DNA from: Draconibacterium sediminis
GTDB lineage: Bacteria; Bacteroidota; Bacteroidia; Bacteroidales; Prolixibacteraceae
Direction: 5' to 3'
Assembly: GCF_000949475.1 (NCBI RefSeq)
Contig: NZ_JRHC01000001.1
Span: 1,984,001-2,048,000, forward strand
DNA: 64,000 nucleotides
In this document: positions 24,179 through 33,657 of the stretch, piece after piece
How positions within the stretch are numbered: the stretch's first letter is position 1
Layout: every line of letters starts with the position of its first letter
The notes under the pieces: model-generated
Database searches by the model: none
Told to the model about the DNA's origin: nothing
The model's input: the letters and a program-made list of their open reading frames with translations, nothing else
Position numbers and translations under genes: made by a program

Positions 24179-25063
24179 ATGAAGATTAAAAATTATATTA
24201 TTTATTGTTTACTGGTCCTGCCACTATTGTGGGGGTGTAGTGAATACGAAGATTACGTGGAAGATTACGATTATTCTGCAGTATACTTTGGTACTCAGAA
24301 ACCGCTACGGACAGTAGTGGCCAGAGACGTAATGCAATTTAAATTTGGTGTTGCTCTTGGTGGCAAAAGAGAAAATACCGTTTCCGAAACTGCGAAATAT
24401 GTAATCGATCCGAACTTGCTTCAAACAGTTGAAGGAGCTGACCAGTTTACGCTTCTCCCAACTGATTACTATACACTTAGTGATGATGGTGAATTTGTAG
24501 TATCGGCCGGAGAATTTATCGGTGATGTTACACTCACGTTGGATAAAGCGCTTTTTACTGCCGATCCGGATGCAGTTGCCAATACTTACGCTTTGCCGGT
24601 TCGAGTTACCGAAGCGACTACTGATACTGTTTTGGCCGGTATGGATTATTCCATTATTGTGGTGAAGTACATCAGCCCATATCATGGCACATATTACTCA
24701 AAAGGAGTAGAATATGAGCTGGATGGAACAGGAACACAGGTAAATTCGGTCGTTTTTAGCAATAAGGATCTAAGTAAAAATATGACGAAGGATTTCTCTA
24801 CGCTTGCTTTAAATACGATAAGTACAGACAAAATTTCTGCGGCCACAAACGGACAAATAGATTTAACCGTAGGCACTGATAACTCGGTCGAGATTACAAC
24901 AACAGCTGTTGATGTTTCCGAGAATAATTCGGTATATGACTCGGAGTCTAAAACGTTTTTTCTTGACTATAAATTCGAAAAATCCGGTACACTCTACCAT
25001 ACCTTAGATACTTTGATTCTTCGACAGGATCCGGAGGCGGATCTTCGCTTTGAAGAGTGGTAA
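24179..25063 (+). CDS. Surface lipoprotein with DUF1735/DUF4361-like domains
   Basis: From the ATG at 24179 the product has 294 residues with lipidation at Cys20 (LPLLWGCSEYED). An upstream in-frame start at 24155 overlaps the SusD gene and would spoil the signal. The N-terminal half (SAVYFGTQKPLRTVVARD, followed by a VIDPNLL...LPTDYYTLSDDGEFVVSAGE stretch) resembles the DUF1735 (BT_3987-like) sandwich. The second half (PYHGTYYSKGVEYELDG) resembles DUF4361. Such proteins follow SusD in many loci and occupy the SusE/SusF position as glycan-binding surface proteins. Domain names are from memory, and binding is inferred from position. Confidence 0.7.
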   Translation: MKIKNYIIYCLLVLPLLWGCSEYEDYVEDYDYSAVYFGTQKPLRTVVARDVMQFKFGVALGGKRENTVSETAKYVIDPNLLQTVEGADQFTLLPTDYYTLSDDGEFVVSAGEFIGDVTLTLDKALFTADPDAVANTYALPVRVTEATTDTVLAGMDYSIIVVKYISPYHGTYYSKGVEYELDGTGTQVNSVVFSNKDLSKNMTKDFSTLALNTISTDKISAATNGQIDLTVGTDNSVEITTTAVDVSENNSVYDSESKTFFLDYKFEKSGTLYHTLDTLILRQDPEADLRFEEW

Positions 25064-25133
25064 TAGAAATATCCAATTCTAACGGCAGGAGAGGTTCTTC
25101 CTCTTCTGCCATTATTTTAAAGAAACAATCTGA

Positions 25134-26612
25134 ATGATGAATTTTGGTAAAATAATTCCGGTGTTTATGGCAGCAATTCTCCTTGCTGCCTGTCAACCTA
25201 CCGGAAAAACTGCTGATAGCAAAACGGTTAACAAAGAAACCCCGAATATTATTTATATCCTGGCTGATGATCTGGGATATGGCGATCTTGGTTGTTATCA
25301 GCAAAAAATTATTAAAACTCCCCATATTGATCAATTAGCCCAAAACGGGATGAAATTTACCCAGCATTATTGTGGTTCGTCAGTTTGTGCTCCATCCCGC
25401 TCGTCTTTGTTAACCGGGCAGGATACAGGACATACACCAATCCGTGGAAACAAGGAAGTCCAACCGGAAGGACAGGCCCCACTACCGGCTGAATCAGTTA
25501 CAATTGCCGAACTATTGAAAAATGCCGGATATATTACTGGGGCATTTGGCAAATGGGGATTGGGTTATCCGGGATCTGAAGGCGATCCAAACCACCAGGG
25601 CTTTGATGAATTTTTTGGGTATAACTGTCAGCGCATGGCGCATCGTTATTATCCTGAGTATATCTGGCACAATCAGGAGAAAATATATTTAGAAGGTAAT
25701 GGATGGAAGAATACCGTGAGCTATGCGCAAGACGTTATTCAAGAAGCAACCCTGGAATTTATTGAGAACAATAAGGATACTGCTTTTTTTGCTTTCATTC
25801 CTTACATATTGCCGCACGCTGAATTGATTTCACCCGATGATTCTTTATTACAACAATACAGTGGAGAATTTTCTGAAATTGCTTTTGAGGGATCGAAAGG
25901 AGCTGATTACGGCGACAGCCTCGTTATATGGAAATATTGTTCACAAAGACAACCACGTGCTACATTTGCATCGATGGTAAGCCGCCTCGATGTTTATGTC
26001 GGGCAAGTTGTTGAAAAATTGAATCAACTTGGCCTTGCTGAAAATACAATTATTATGTTTGCAAGCGATAATGGTCCACACCAGGAAGGCGGTGCTGATC
26101 CTGATTTTTTTGACAGTAATGGAGAACTGAGAGGATATAAACGTGATTTATATGAAGGAGGAATCCGTACACCATTTATTGTGTCCTGGCCTGGTAAAAT
26201 TGAGGCAGGTTCTGTTTCCGATCATATTTCGGCTTTTTGGGATGTGATGCCGACCGTTGCAGAGTTGGCAGGTGTTACGGTAAATGTGTCAACTAATGGA
26301 ATTTCTTTTTTACCAGAATTATTGGCCGATACTGCAAACCAGCCCAAACATGAATACCTGTACTGGGAATTTCATGAACGTGGCGGACGGAAAGCAGTAA
26401 GGATGGGCGACTGGAAAGGGGTACAATATAATTTGGCAGGAAAGAAATCGCCCGAAATTCAGTTATTTAATTTGGCAAAGGATATCGGTGAACAAGAAAA
26501 CCTCGCAAGTCAATATCCCGATATCGTTGAAAAGATAAGCGACATCATGAATGGGGCAAGAATATCTTCTGATGATTTCAACTTTAGCATGAACACTTTA
26601 AATGGCAACTAA
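25134..26612 (+). CDS. S1-family sulfatase, lipoprotein
   Basis: This 492-residue protein begins with a lipoprotein signal (AAILLAACQPTGK). It has IIYILADDLGYGDLGCYGQ-like metal-binding sequence with Tyr-Gln-Gln in place of the usual Tyr-Gly, CAPSR with Cys85 as the formylglycine precursor, LLTGQDTGHTPIRGN, GKWGLGYPG, SDNGPHQEGG and a C-terminal ELYNL-like QLFNLAKDIGEQENLA. The T-G-x-x-x-x-x-x-I-R-G-N block is shared by a subset of S1 enzymes acting on sulfated galactose and N-acetylgalactosamine polymers, but I cannot assign the subfamily. It is the first of four consecutive sulfatases after the SusCD genes. Confidence 0.92.
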   Translation: MMNFGKIIPVFMAAILLAACQPTGKTADSKTVNKETPNIIYILADDLGYGDLGCYQQKIIKTPHIDQLAQNGMKFTQHYCGSSVCAPSRSSLLTGQDTGHTPIRGNKEVQPEGQAPLPAESVTIAELLKNAGYITGAFGKWGLGYPGSEGDPNHQGFDEFFGYNCQRMAHRYYPEYIWHNQEKIYLEGNGWKNTVSYAQDVIQEATLEFIENNKDTAFFAFIPYILPHAELISPDDSLLQQYSGEFSEIAFEGSKGADYGDSLVIWKYCSQRQPRATFASMVSRLDVYVGQVVEKLNQLGLAENTIIMFASDNGPHQEGGADPDFFDSNGELRGYKRDLYEGGIRTPFIVSWPGKIEAGSVSDHISAFWDVMPTVAELAGVTVNVSTNGISFLPELLADTANQPKHEYLYWEFHERGGRKAVRMGDWKGVQYNLAGKKSPEIQLFNLAKDIGEQENLASQYPDIVEKISDIMNGARISSDDFNFSMNTLNGN

Positions 26613-26696
26613 CCGGAGTCGGTGTTTATGGTATGTACCTTTCTGCATGAAGGGACCATTTGAAGTCATAGTATAAAGTTAATGTATATTAATTTG

Positions 26697-28142
26697 ATGA
26701 AAATATCAATATGTTTTAGATTGTTGGCGGGCACCATATTTCTGTTATTGCAGGCGTGTTCGGTTTCTAATAAAAACAGCATAACCAAAACCCCAAATGT
26801 TATTTTTATAATGGTAGATGATTTGGGATGGACCGATACCGGTTTTATGGGAAGTGATTTTTACGAAACGCCCAACCTGGATGAAATGGCATCGGAAAGT
26901 TTGGTTTTTACCAACGCTTATGCCGGGGCTGCCAATTGCGCGCCAAGCCGTGCCTGTTTGATGTCTGGTATGAACTCGCCCAGGACAGGTGTTTTTACGG
27001 TTTCGCCATCCGACCGCGGAAATGCAAAAACCAGAAAACTGGTACCAATTGAAAATACTGAATTTCTTGCCGACAGTGTTGTTACAATGGCAGAAATGTT
27101 CAAAAGTGCCGGGTATATAACTGGTAATTTTGGGAAATGGCATATTGGCGAGGATCCTACAACGCAGGGGTTTGATATGAATGTTGGTGGCGGACGATAC
27201 GGACACCCAAAAAATTATTATGCTCCTTACAAAGTGCCTGACATTTCTGCCCCCGAAGGTGAATACCTTACCGATCGGTTGACCAACGAAGCAATCCGGT
27301 TTATAGAGAACAACTCGGGAAATAAGTTTTTCCTTTATCTCCCTTTTTATACGGTACATACACCTATTCAGCCCAAACAGGCAATCAAAAATAAATACAT
27401 TAAAAAGAAAATTTCCGGGAACCATGATAATCCCGCTTATGCGGCAATGATTGAAGTTATGGATTATAATATCGGGCGAATACTTAAAAAGCTTCAACAA
27501 CTTAAGCTGGAGGATAACACGCTTATTGTTTTCACTTCCGATAATGGTGGGTTATTCTCCGTTTCAAAACAATATCCGATGCGAGCAGGAAAGGGATCTT
27601 ATTACGAAGGAGGTATTCGTGTTCCATTGATGATTAAATGGCCGGGAACTGTTCGCTCCGGTAAAACCGACATGCCTGTAACAAATCTCGATTTTTATCC
27701 GACATTTGAAGAATTGCTTGGTACCGGGTTTAAGACAAATCAACCTGTAGATGGTAATAGTCTGATACCAATGCTAAAGGGGGGAGTACTTCTCCCCGAA
27801 CGGCCCATTTTTTTCCACTTCCCAATTTATCTGCAAGGCAACAAACAAATTGCAGACGAAACACGCGATCCGCTGTTTCGAACTCGGCCGGGCTCAGTTG
27901 TTCGCAAGGGAAACTGGAAATTGCATTATTATTACGAGGACCAGGCGTTCGAGTTATATAACCTGGCCGTTGACATCGGGGAAACAAAAAATCTTGTTGA
28001 TGAATACCCGGAGGTGAAAAAAGAACTTGAACGGCTATTAAACGACTGGTTAAAAGAAACAAAAGCTCCGTTGCCAACTAAGGCAAATCCGTTTTATGAC
28101 GCTTCATTTGAGAAAGAAGCTATTCAAAAAAATAGTTTATAA
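26697..28142 (+). CDS. S1-family sulfatase, lipoprotein
   Basis: From the ATG at 26697 the product has 481 residues and a compact lipoprotein signal (LAGTIFLLLQACSVSNK); the in-frame ATG at 26682 is an alternative. Sulfatase residues: VIFIMVDDLGWTDTGFMG, CAPSRACLMSGMNSPRTG with Cys81 as the formylglycine precursor, GKWHIGEDPTTQGFD, VFTSDNGGLFSV and FELYNLAVDIGETKNL near the end. Its layout resembles the sulfatase at 7929-9377 (both have W-x-D-x-G and Y-E-G-G-x-R). The two may be old paralogues acting on the same sulfate position. It lies 84 bp after the previous sulfatase. Confidence 0.92.
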   Translation: MKISICFRLLAGTIFLLLQACSVSNKNSITKTPNVIFIMVDDLGWTDTGFMGSDFYETPNLDEMASESLVFTNAYAGAANCAPSRACLMSGMNSPRTGVFTVSPSDRGNAKTRKLVPIENTEFLADSVVTMAEMFKSAGYITGNFGKWHIGEDPTTQGFDMNVGGGRYGHPKNYYAPYKVPDISAPEGEYLTDRLTNEAIRFIENNSGNKFFLYLPFYTVHTPIQPKQAIKNKYIKKKISGNHDNPAYAAMIEVMDYNIGRILKKLQQLKLEDNTLIVFTSDNGGLFSVSKQYPMRAGKGSYYEGGIRVPLMIKWPGTVRSGKTDMPVTNLDFYPTFEELLGTGFKTNQPVDGNSLIPMLKGGVLLPERPIFFHFPIYLQGNKQIADETRDPLFRTRPGSVVRKGNWKLHYYYEDQAFELYNLAVDIGETKNLVDEYPEVKKELERLLNDWLKETKAPLPTKANPFYDASFEKEAIQKNSL

Positions 28143-28220
28143 CTAGATTTGGTTAATCGTTTTTGTTAAAAAGACAAATTTATACTGTATTAAGATTCAA
28201 ATCCTGAAAAGAATATTTTT

Positions 28221-30293
28221 ATGAGAAAAACAATTTTGACAGCTATAATCGTGTCCATTTGTTTATTTAGCTGCTCAACGGACCAAAAATCAGAATCTGT
28301 AAAACCTAATATCATCCTGGTGTTTACTGATGATTTTGGCTATGGCGACATGGGAGCCATGTTTCAAAATAAACGAGGTGAAGAAAACAAGCGGAATAAT
28401 CCCTGGGCTTTTACGCCGAAGTTGGATATATTGGCACAAGAAGGGGCTTTGCTCCCTCAACAATATTGTGCAGCACCAGTTTGTGCGCCGTCACGGGGGT
28501 CGCTGCTAACCGGACTAAGCCAGGGGCATGCAAACGTTCGGGATAACCAGTTTGATAAGGCGTTGGCAGACAACCATACCTTGGGAACAGTATTACAGGC
28601 CGCCGGATACAATACTGCTGCTTTTGGCAAGTGGGGCATCCAGGGAAAAGGAAAAGGCCCGGACTGGCCAGCCCACCCAAATAAAAGGGGTTTTGATTAC
28701 TATTATGGTTATATTAGGCATGGTGACGGACATGAACATTATCCGAAAGAAGGTGTGTATAGAGGTCGGAAAGAGGTTTATGAAGATTATAACGAAGTAT
28801 CCGCCGGTTTAGATAAATGCTACACCGCAGATTTGTGGACTGCTGCCGCTAAGCAGTGGATTATTGATCAGAAACAGGACAAAGAGGCAGACAAGCCATT
28901 CTTCGTATATCTTGCTTTCGATACTCCTCATGCCGTTCTGGAATTGCCGACACAGGCTTATCCAGAAGGAGGAGGTTTGAAAGGAGGCTTACAATGGCTA
29001 GGTGAAGCCGGACACATGATTAACACTGCTTCCGGAGAAGTTGATAGCTACATTCACCCGGATTATATGAATGCGACCTGGGACGATGATAATAATCAGG
29101 ATACGCCCGAAGTACCGTGGCCGGATGTATATAAAAGGTACGCCACAAGTACACGCCGCATCGATGATGCAGTGGGTGATTTGGTACAATTGTTAAAAGA
29201 TTTGGATATAGACGAAAATACCGTCATTATTTTTGCCTCGGACAATGGCCCGTCGAAAGAGTCATATCTTGAAGAAGGTTATAGTCCTGAATTTTTCCAA
29301 AGTTACGGGCCGTTCGATGGGATTAAGCGTGACTGTATGGAAGGGGGAATACGTGTACCGGTAGTGGCTTGGTGGCCCCGTAAAATACCCGCAGGACAAA
29401 TAATAAATACACCTAGTATTTCGTACGATTGGCTTCCAACGTTTGCCGAAATTGCGGGAGTTCCGGCACCGGTAAATACTAACGGTGTTTCATTAGTTCC
29501 ATCGCTTACCGGGGGTGGCGAACAAAAAGAGGGTTTAGTTTATGTGGAATATTTTCAAAAAGGAAATACACCAAAATATGCTGATTTTACGGAGGAACAC
29601 CAGGGGCGAAGGCGCAACCAAATGCAAATGATCCGATTTGGCGACCTTGTAGGGCTTCGTTACGACATACAATCACACAACGATGATTTTCAGATTTTTA
29701 ATGTGAACAATGATCCTCAGCAGACAACAAACCTGGCTCTGAACATGGGGATGGATTTAGTTCAGCAAGAAATGAAGGACAAAGTGCTTCAGTCGAGAAG
29801 GCCGGATGCAACCGCCCCGCGACCCTATGACAACGAATTGATTCCTGCGGTAAAAAGCAATAATCAGTTACCCGGAATAAAATGGGCTTTTTATCCCGGA
29901 CAGTTTCCTTGGGTACCCGATGTGTCGGGTTTATCTGAAGAGAAAAGAGGCATTGTAGAAAAGCTTGTTTTTGAAGGAATTCCCGATGAGCAGAATGGCG
30001 TTGTTTGTTTTTCCGGGTATATCAAAGCTCCCGCTGATGGTGAATACCAGCTAAAAATGGATGCCAAGTCGAATGCTTTTTTAAAGTTGCATGGTTGTAA
30101 TGTTATTGACGAAGATTATGGATATAGTGCTGGTGAAATCCGTTCTGAAACGATAAGGCTACAGGCAGGAATGCATCCTTTCCAACTCTATTATCTTTGC
30201 AAAAAAGGTAGTCAGCCTAAAATCAACTTAAGATGGAGTGGCCCGGAAATTTCAGATCAACAAATCCCGTCCACCGTATTTTTTATGGACTAA
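28221..30293 (+). CDS. S1-family sulfatase with C-terminal PA14-like domain
   Basis: At 690 residues it is about 200 longer than a simple sulfatase. The catalytic part (about 25-510) has a lipoprotein signal (CLFSCSTDQ), IILVFTDDFGYGDMGAMF, CAPSR with Cys88, LLTGLSQGHANVRDNQFD, GKWGIQGKG and IFASDNGPSKE. The tail (about 575-690) reads GVVCFSGYIKAPADGEYQLK, then KSNAFLKLHGCNVID and FQLYYLCKKGSQPKINLRWS. That is the pattern of a PA14 domain, a beta-barrel that binds carbohydrate in many glycosidases. The fusion suggests that the enzyme is anchored to its polymer. The next gene starts 15 bp after the stop, indicating tight coupling. Confidence 0.88.
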   Translation: MRKTILTAIIVSICLFSCSTDQKSESVKPNIILVFTDDFGYGDMGAMFQNKRGEENKRNNPWAFTPKLDILAQEGALLPQQYCAAPVCAPSRGSLLTGLSQGHANVRDNQFDKALADNHTLGTVLQAAGYNTAAFGKWGIQGKGKGPDWPAHPNKRGFDYYYGYIRHGDGHEHYPKEGVYRGRKEVYEDYNEVSAGLDKCYTADLWTAAAKQWIIDQKQDKEADKPFFVYLAFDTPHAVLELPTQAYPEGGGLKGGLQWLGEAGHMINTASGEVDSYIHPDYMNATWDDDNNQDTPEVPWPDVYKRYATSTRRIDDAVGDLVQLLKDLDIDENTVIIFASDNGPSKESYLEEGYSPEFFQSYGPFDGIKRDCMEGGIRVPVVAWWPRKIPAGQIINTPSISYDWLPTFAEIAGVPAPVNTNGVSLVPSLTGGGEQKEGLVYVEYFQKGNTPKYADFTEEHQGRRRNQMQMIRFGDLVGLRYDIQSHNDDFQIFNVNNDPQQTTNLALNMGMDLVQQEMKDKVLQSRRPDATAPRPYDNELIPAVKSNNQLPGIKWAFYPGQFPWVPDVSGLSEEKRGIVEKLVFEGIPDEQNGVVCFSGYIKAPADGEYQLKMDAKSNAFLKLHGCNVIDEDYGYSAGEIRSETIRLQAGMHPFQLYYLCKKGSQPKINLRWSGPEISDQQIPSTVFFMD

Positions 30294-30308
30294 CACGAAG
30301 AGCAGAGG

Positions 30309-32204
30309 ATGAATTTTAGAAAGTTACTCGTCATACCGCTGCTAGGATGCTTGTCGTTGGCGGCACAACAAAAACCGAATATTCTTTGGATAACCATTGA
30401 AGACTCGTCGCCTCAGTTTTTTGGCTGTTACGGAAATCAGGATGCCCATACACCGGCAATTGATAAGCTCGCCAGTGAAGGAGTTCGGTTTACCAATGCC
30501 TTTTCAACCGGAACGGTATGCTCTCCAAGCCGGAGTACAATAATTACCGGAGTGCGAACTTTTAAAGCCGGCACCGGAAATCACCGAAGCAATTATCCTG
30601 TTCCCGAATCAATAAAAGGTTTTCCGTATTACATGCAACAACAGGACTACTATGTGTCCAACAATTCGAAAACCGACTATAATGTTGCAAATGCAAAGGA
30701 TTTTATTCGCGAAGCCTGGAACGAAAGCTCGGGAAAAGCAGGGTGGTGGAACCGAAAACCGGGGCAGCCATTTTTTGCCATTTTTAATTTTAACGAATCA
30801 CACCAGTCAAGAACCATGACCATGCCCTATGTATGGTATACCGAAAATGTATGGAATCAGCTGGATGAGGATGAACGCATTGCCGAAGATGGTTTTGAGA
30901 TGCCGCCCATTTACCGTGAAAGTTCTGAAATGCGTAAACATTTTGCACGTGTTTACAATTCAATTTCGCTTACCGACAAGCGAATCGGAGAATTGCTTGA
31001 TCGGCTTGAAGCGGATAATTTACGCGACAGCACTATTATTTTCTTTTATGCCGATCATGGTGAAGGTGAACCACGTGGAAAAACCAACGGTATAAACTAT
31101 GGTTACCGCGTGCCTTTTGTGGTGTGGTTTCCTGAAATGTATAAACATCTGTCGCCGTGGGGAACAGCTGGCGTTGTAACTGATGAGCTGATAAGTTTTG
31201 AAGACCTGGCCCCGACGCTGATAAGCATGGCCGGCGGAGAAATTCCGGAACATTTGGAAGGCCGTATCCTGATGGGAAAAGATCGGTATGAAACCACCGA
31301 TCATTTGCTGTTATCAGCCGATCGGTCCGACAATGGAATTGATATGGTACGCACTATCACGGATGGCCGGTACATTTATTCACGCAATTACCTGCCCTTT
31401 ATCCCGCAGGGGCGTTACATCCGATACATGTATATTGGAGAGATTGTTCAGCAAATGCGAAGCGATTACCGCGAAGGATTGCTCGATTCGCTTCAGCAAA
31501 GTTATTTTGAACCCCGACCGGATGAATATTTATTCGATATTGAAAATGATCTTTGGGAGACAAAAAACCTGGTTTCAGATCCGGAATACAAAACCGTACT
31601 CGAAAGGATGCGAAAGGAACTGGACGAAAACTTACTGAATGCCCGGGATGTGATGTTTTTACCTGAATACGAAATTGGGCTAATTTCAAAAAACACTACA
31701 CCATATGAGTACCGGTTGAACAAGAAAGAATATCCCTTTGAGGAGATTTATTCCGCTGCTTCATTGTCGGGGAAAAGAGGGCAAAGTTTTGCCGAAAAAC
31801 AGGTTAAACTTCTGAACAGTGAAAACCGGATTGTACGGTATTGGGCAATTATGGGATTACGCAGCCAGCCAGCCAAAACACTGGAATCTTATCGCCAAAA
31901 CATTGAAAAAGCAATGAATGATGACTATGCTTTGGTTCGGATCGGGGCAGCTGCAATTGCTTACCAACAGTGGAATAACGGGCAGGCAAAAGATATTCTT
32001 GCTGAAAGTTGCCGGTCAGAGAATATGGATATCGCTCTGTTAACCATCAATTTCCTGATGTACATTGAAAATAAGGAGCCATTTATTCAAACCATTACGG
32101 CGGTTCATGATTTGCCCAACAGAAGTTATAATGTAAAAGCAGCGTGTATGGATTTTTTGGGAAGTTTGAATTTGGTGCCTAATAATTATGAATACGGAGA
32201 ATAA
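30309..32204 (+). CDS. Sulfatase resembling heparan N-sulfatase type, with HEAT-like tail
   Basis: The 631-residue protein has a signal peptide (LLGCLSLAAQQ) and ILWITIEDSSPQFFGCYG, where the usual Asp-Asp is Glu-Asp, as in N-sulfoglucosamine sulfohydrolase-like members. CSPSR with Cys71 is the formylglycine precursor, followed by IITGVRTFKAGTGNHRSNYP. FFYADHGEGEPRGKTNGINY replaces the common S-D-N-G block. After the catalytic domain ends near residue 460, residues about 485-625 hold helical repeats (VRYWAIMGLRSQPAKTLESY, LVRIGAAAIAYQQW) like HEAT repeats. Members of this group act on N-sulfate or O-sulfate, so the target is uncertain. The helical tail may mediate contact with substrate or a partner. 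Confidence 0.85.
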   Translation: MNFRKLLVIPLLGCLSLAAQQKPNILWITIEDSSPQFFGCYGNQDAHTPAIDKLASEGVRFTNAFSTGTVCSPSRSTIITGVRTFKAGTGNHRSNYPVPESIKGFPYYMQQQDYYVSNNSKTDYNVANAKDFIREAWNESSGKAGWWNRKPGQPFFAIFNFNESHQSRTMTMPYVWYTENVWNQLDEDERIAEDGFEMPPIYRESSEMRKHFARVYNSISLTDKRIGELLDRLEADNLRDSTIIFFYADHGEGEPRGKTNGINYGYRVPFVVWFPEMYKHLSPWGTAGVVTDELISFEDLAPTLISMAGGEIPEHLEGRILMGKDRYETTDHLLLSADRSDNGIDMVRTITDGRYIYSRNYLPFIPQGRYIRYMYIGEIVQQMRSDYREGLLDSLQQSYFEPRPDEYLFDIENDLWETKNLVSDPEYKTVLERMRKELDENLLNARDVMFLPEYEIGLISKNTTPYEYRLNKKEYPFEEIYSAASLSGKRGQSFAEKQVKLLNSENRIVRYWAIMGLRSQPAKTLESYRQNIEKAMNDDYALVRIGAAAIAYQQWNNGQAKDILAESCRSENMDIALLTINFLMYIENKEPFIQTITAVHDLPNRSYNVKAACMDFLGSLNLVPNNYEYGE

Positions 32205-32283
32205 ACGGAAGATGAGAAAGATGGAAATATTCAGTAAGTCTGTTTAGGATAAATCTAAGTTGTACTGAATAAAAATTTCATTT

Positions 32284-33381
32284 ATGAGTATTAAAATTGA
32301 AAAAATGACCAATTATAAAGTCCTATTAATACTGATTTTGTTATTGATGTTTTATCAGAAAGGAGAATGTCAGGTACGTCGCACGAATCCAGTAGCTATG
32401 CCTGCTCCAATTTTTATCGATCCAAACTATCAGGGATCCTGCGATCCGGAGATCATTTGGAATGAATACGAGCAGCAGTGGTTCATTTATTATACAGCGC
32501 GTCGTCCGATGCTGGAAAATACCTGGCTGCAAACACCAATTGGAGTGGCTGTTTCAAAAGATATGCTAAACTGGGAATTTAAGGGTTATTGCAAGTTCGA
32601 TGGTGTTGGTGGCGAAAAGGATGCATCGTCAACATTTTGGGCGCCTGCAATTATTTCGGCCAACGATACTTTGCACATGTTTGTTACGTGGAAACCCGAC
32701 ACCATCCCAACTCAGGGAGCGTGGGGAGGAAGGGGATGGATTGTACATTATAAAACACCTCTTAATAACCCCGTTGATGGATGGCAAAAAGTTACAGCAC
32801 TGCACGATTCAACATTAAACACAATCGATGCGACGGTTTATAGAAATAATGGTCTGTTTCACGTCTGGTTTAAAGGAAAAGAAAAAGGAGCAAAGAAAAA
32901 TGAACTCTACCATTTAACCACTACGGATTTTACTAACTGGCAAGAAGCCGGTTTCTCAAAAAGCGATGTATTTAATGCCGAAGCAACCGGTTCAAATTTC
33001 GAAGAGGCACCTTATATTTTTCAGTGGAAAGGTAAGTATTGGTTGATTACCGATCCGCATGACGGCTTTTTTGTTTACAGTTCCGTTGACGCCGAAAACT
33101 GGAAATTTCAGGGTACAATATTAAAAGAAGGTGGCTCACGAAATCTGGATAATTCGATGGCACGGCATTGCAGCGTTGCGGTAAAAGACGACCGTGCATT
33201 CATTTTTTATCATGTGGAACCCTGGCGCCGGTATGATCTGGAGCAGAAAAATGGAGAGGAACGAGTTCGGATATTTGATCAACCACTCAAAAACAGAGAA
33301 AGTGTACTTCAGATGGCAGAATTGGAAGTATTGGATGGAAAGCTATTCTGCAATAGGAACAAGGTCGTAGAACTGAGATAG
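32284..33381 (+). CDS. GH43-like five-bladed propeller glycosidase, exported
   Basis: The 365-residue protein has an export signal; the ATG at 32305 is an alternative start. A propeller with GH43/clan GH-F marks follows: GSCDPEIIWNEYEQQWFIYY with the presumed base Asp54, VAVSKDMLNWEFKG, STFWAPAII, a DATVYRNNGLFHVWFKGKE blade carrying the likely pKa-modulating Asp, and FEEAPYIFQWKGKYWL with candidate acid Glu240 or Glu241. Enzymes of this fold remove arabinose, xylose, galactose or, in the related GH117, anhydro-galactose. Its place between sulfatases would suit an exo-enzyme working on desulfated oligosaccharides. Family level is likely; specificity is unknown. Confidence 0.72.
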   Translation: MSIKIEKMTNYKVLLILILLLMFYQKGECQVRRTNPVAMPAPIFIDPNYQGSCDPEIIWNEYEQQWFIYYTARRPMLENTWLQTPIGVAVSKDMLNWEFKGYCKFDGVGGEKDASSTFWAPAIISANDTLHMFVTWKPDTIPTQGAWGGRGWIVHYKTPLNNPVDGWQKVTALHDSTLNTIDATVYRNNGLFHVWFKGKEKGAKKNELYHLTTTDFTNWQEAGFSKSDVFNAEATGSNFEEAPYIFQWKGKYWLITDPHDGFFVYSSVDAENWKFQGTILKEGGSRNLDNSMARHCSVAVKDDRAFIFYHVEPWRRYDLEQKNGEERVRIFDQPLKNRESVLQMAELEVLDGKLFCNRNKVVELR

Positions 33382-33483
33382 AGAAAGTTATTTTTGATTT
33401 AGTAACACGAATGACCTAAAAATGCATTAATTTTTCAGGAATGAATAATCCTCTTTTTTTACATCGAACTGACGCTAATTTAG

Positions 33484-33657
33484 ATTCGAACCGACGATTT
33501 CGGTCTTTTAATTGACAAATTACATCCTTATGCCGATACTCCGGTAAAATTAGAAGGTAAAATGTTAGATACTTCCGGCAAAACCGCTAAGGTAAATTTA
33601 GTGCCGCTAGGCATTACAATTCTTCGGCGAACATCTTTTGAAACTTCTCCTAAATAG
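33484..33657 (+). pseudogene. C-terminal remnant of a lost glycan-active enzyme
   Basis: An open frame begins after TAG 33481-33483 and ends with TAG 33655-33657, immediately before the next gene's ATG. It reads DDFGLLIDKLHPYADTPVKL, then KTAKVNLVPLGITILRRTSF. Many Bacteroidota glycoside hydrolases (for example GH127-type and other alpha/alpha-barrel enzymes) end with a block like V-x-L-V-P-x-G-x-T-x-L-R-x-x-x-F, so this is probably the last 57 codons of such a gene whose body has been deleted. The family cannot be fixed from so little. Bases 33382-33483 hold no gene. Confidence 0.5.
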
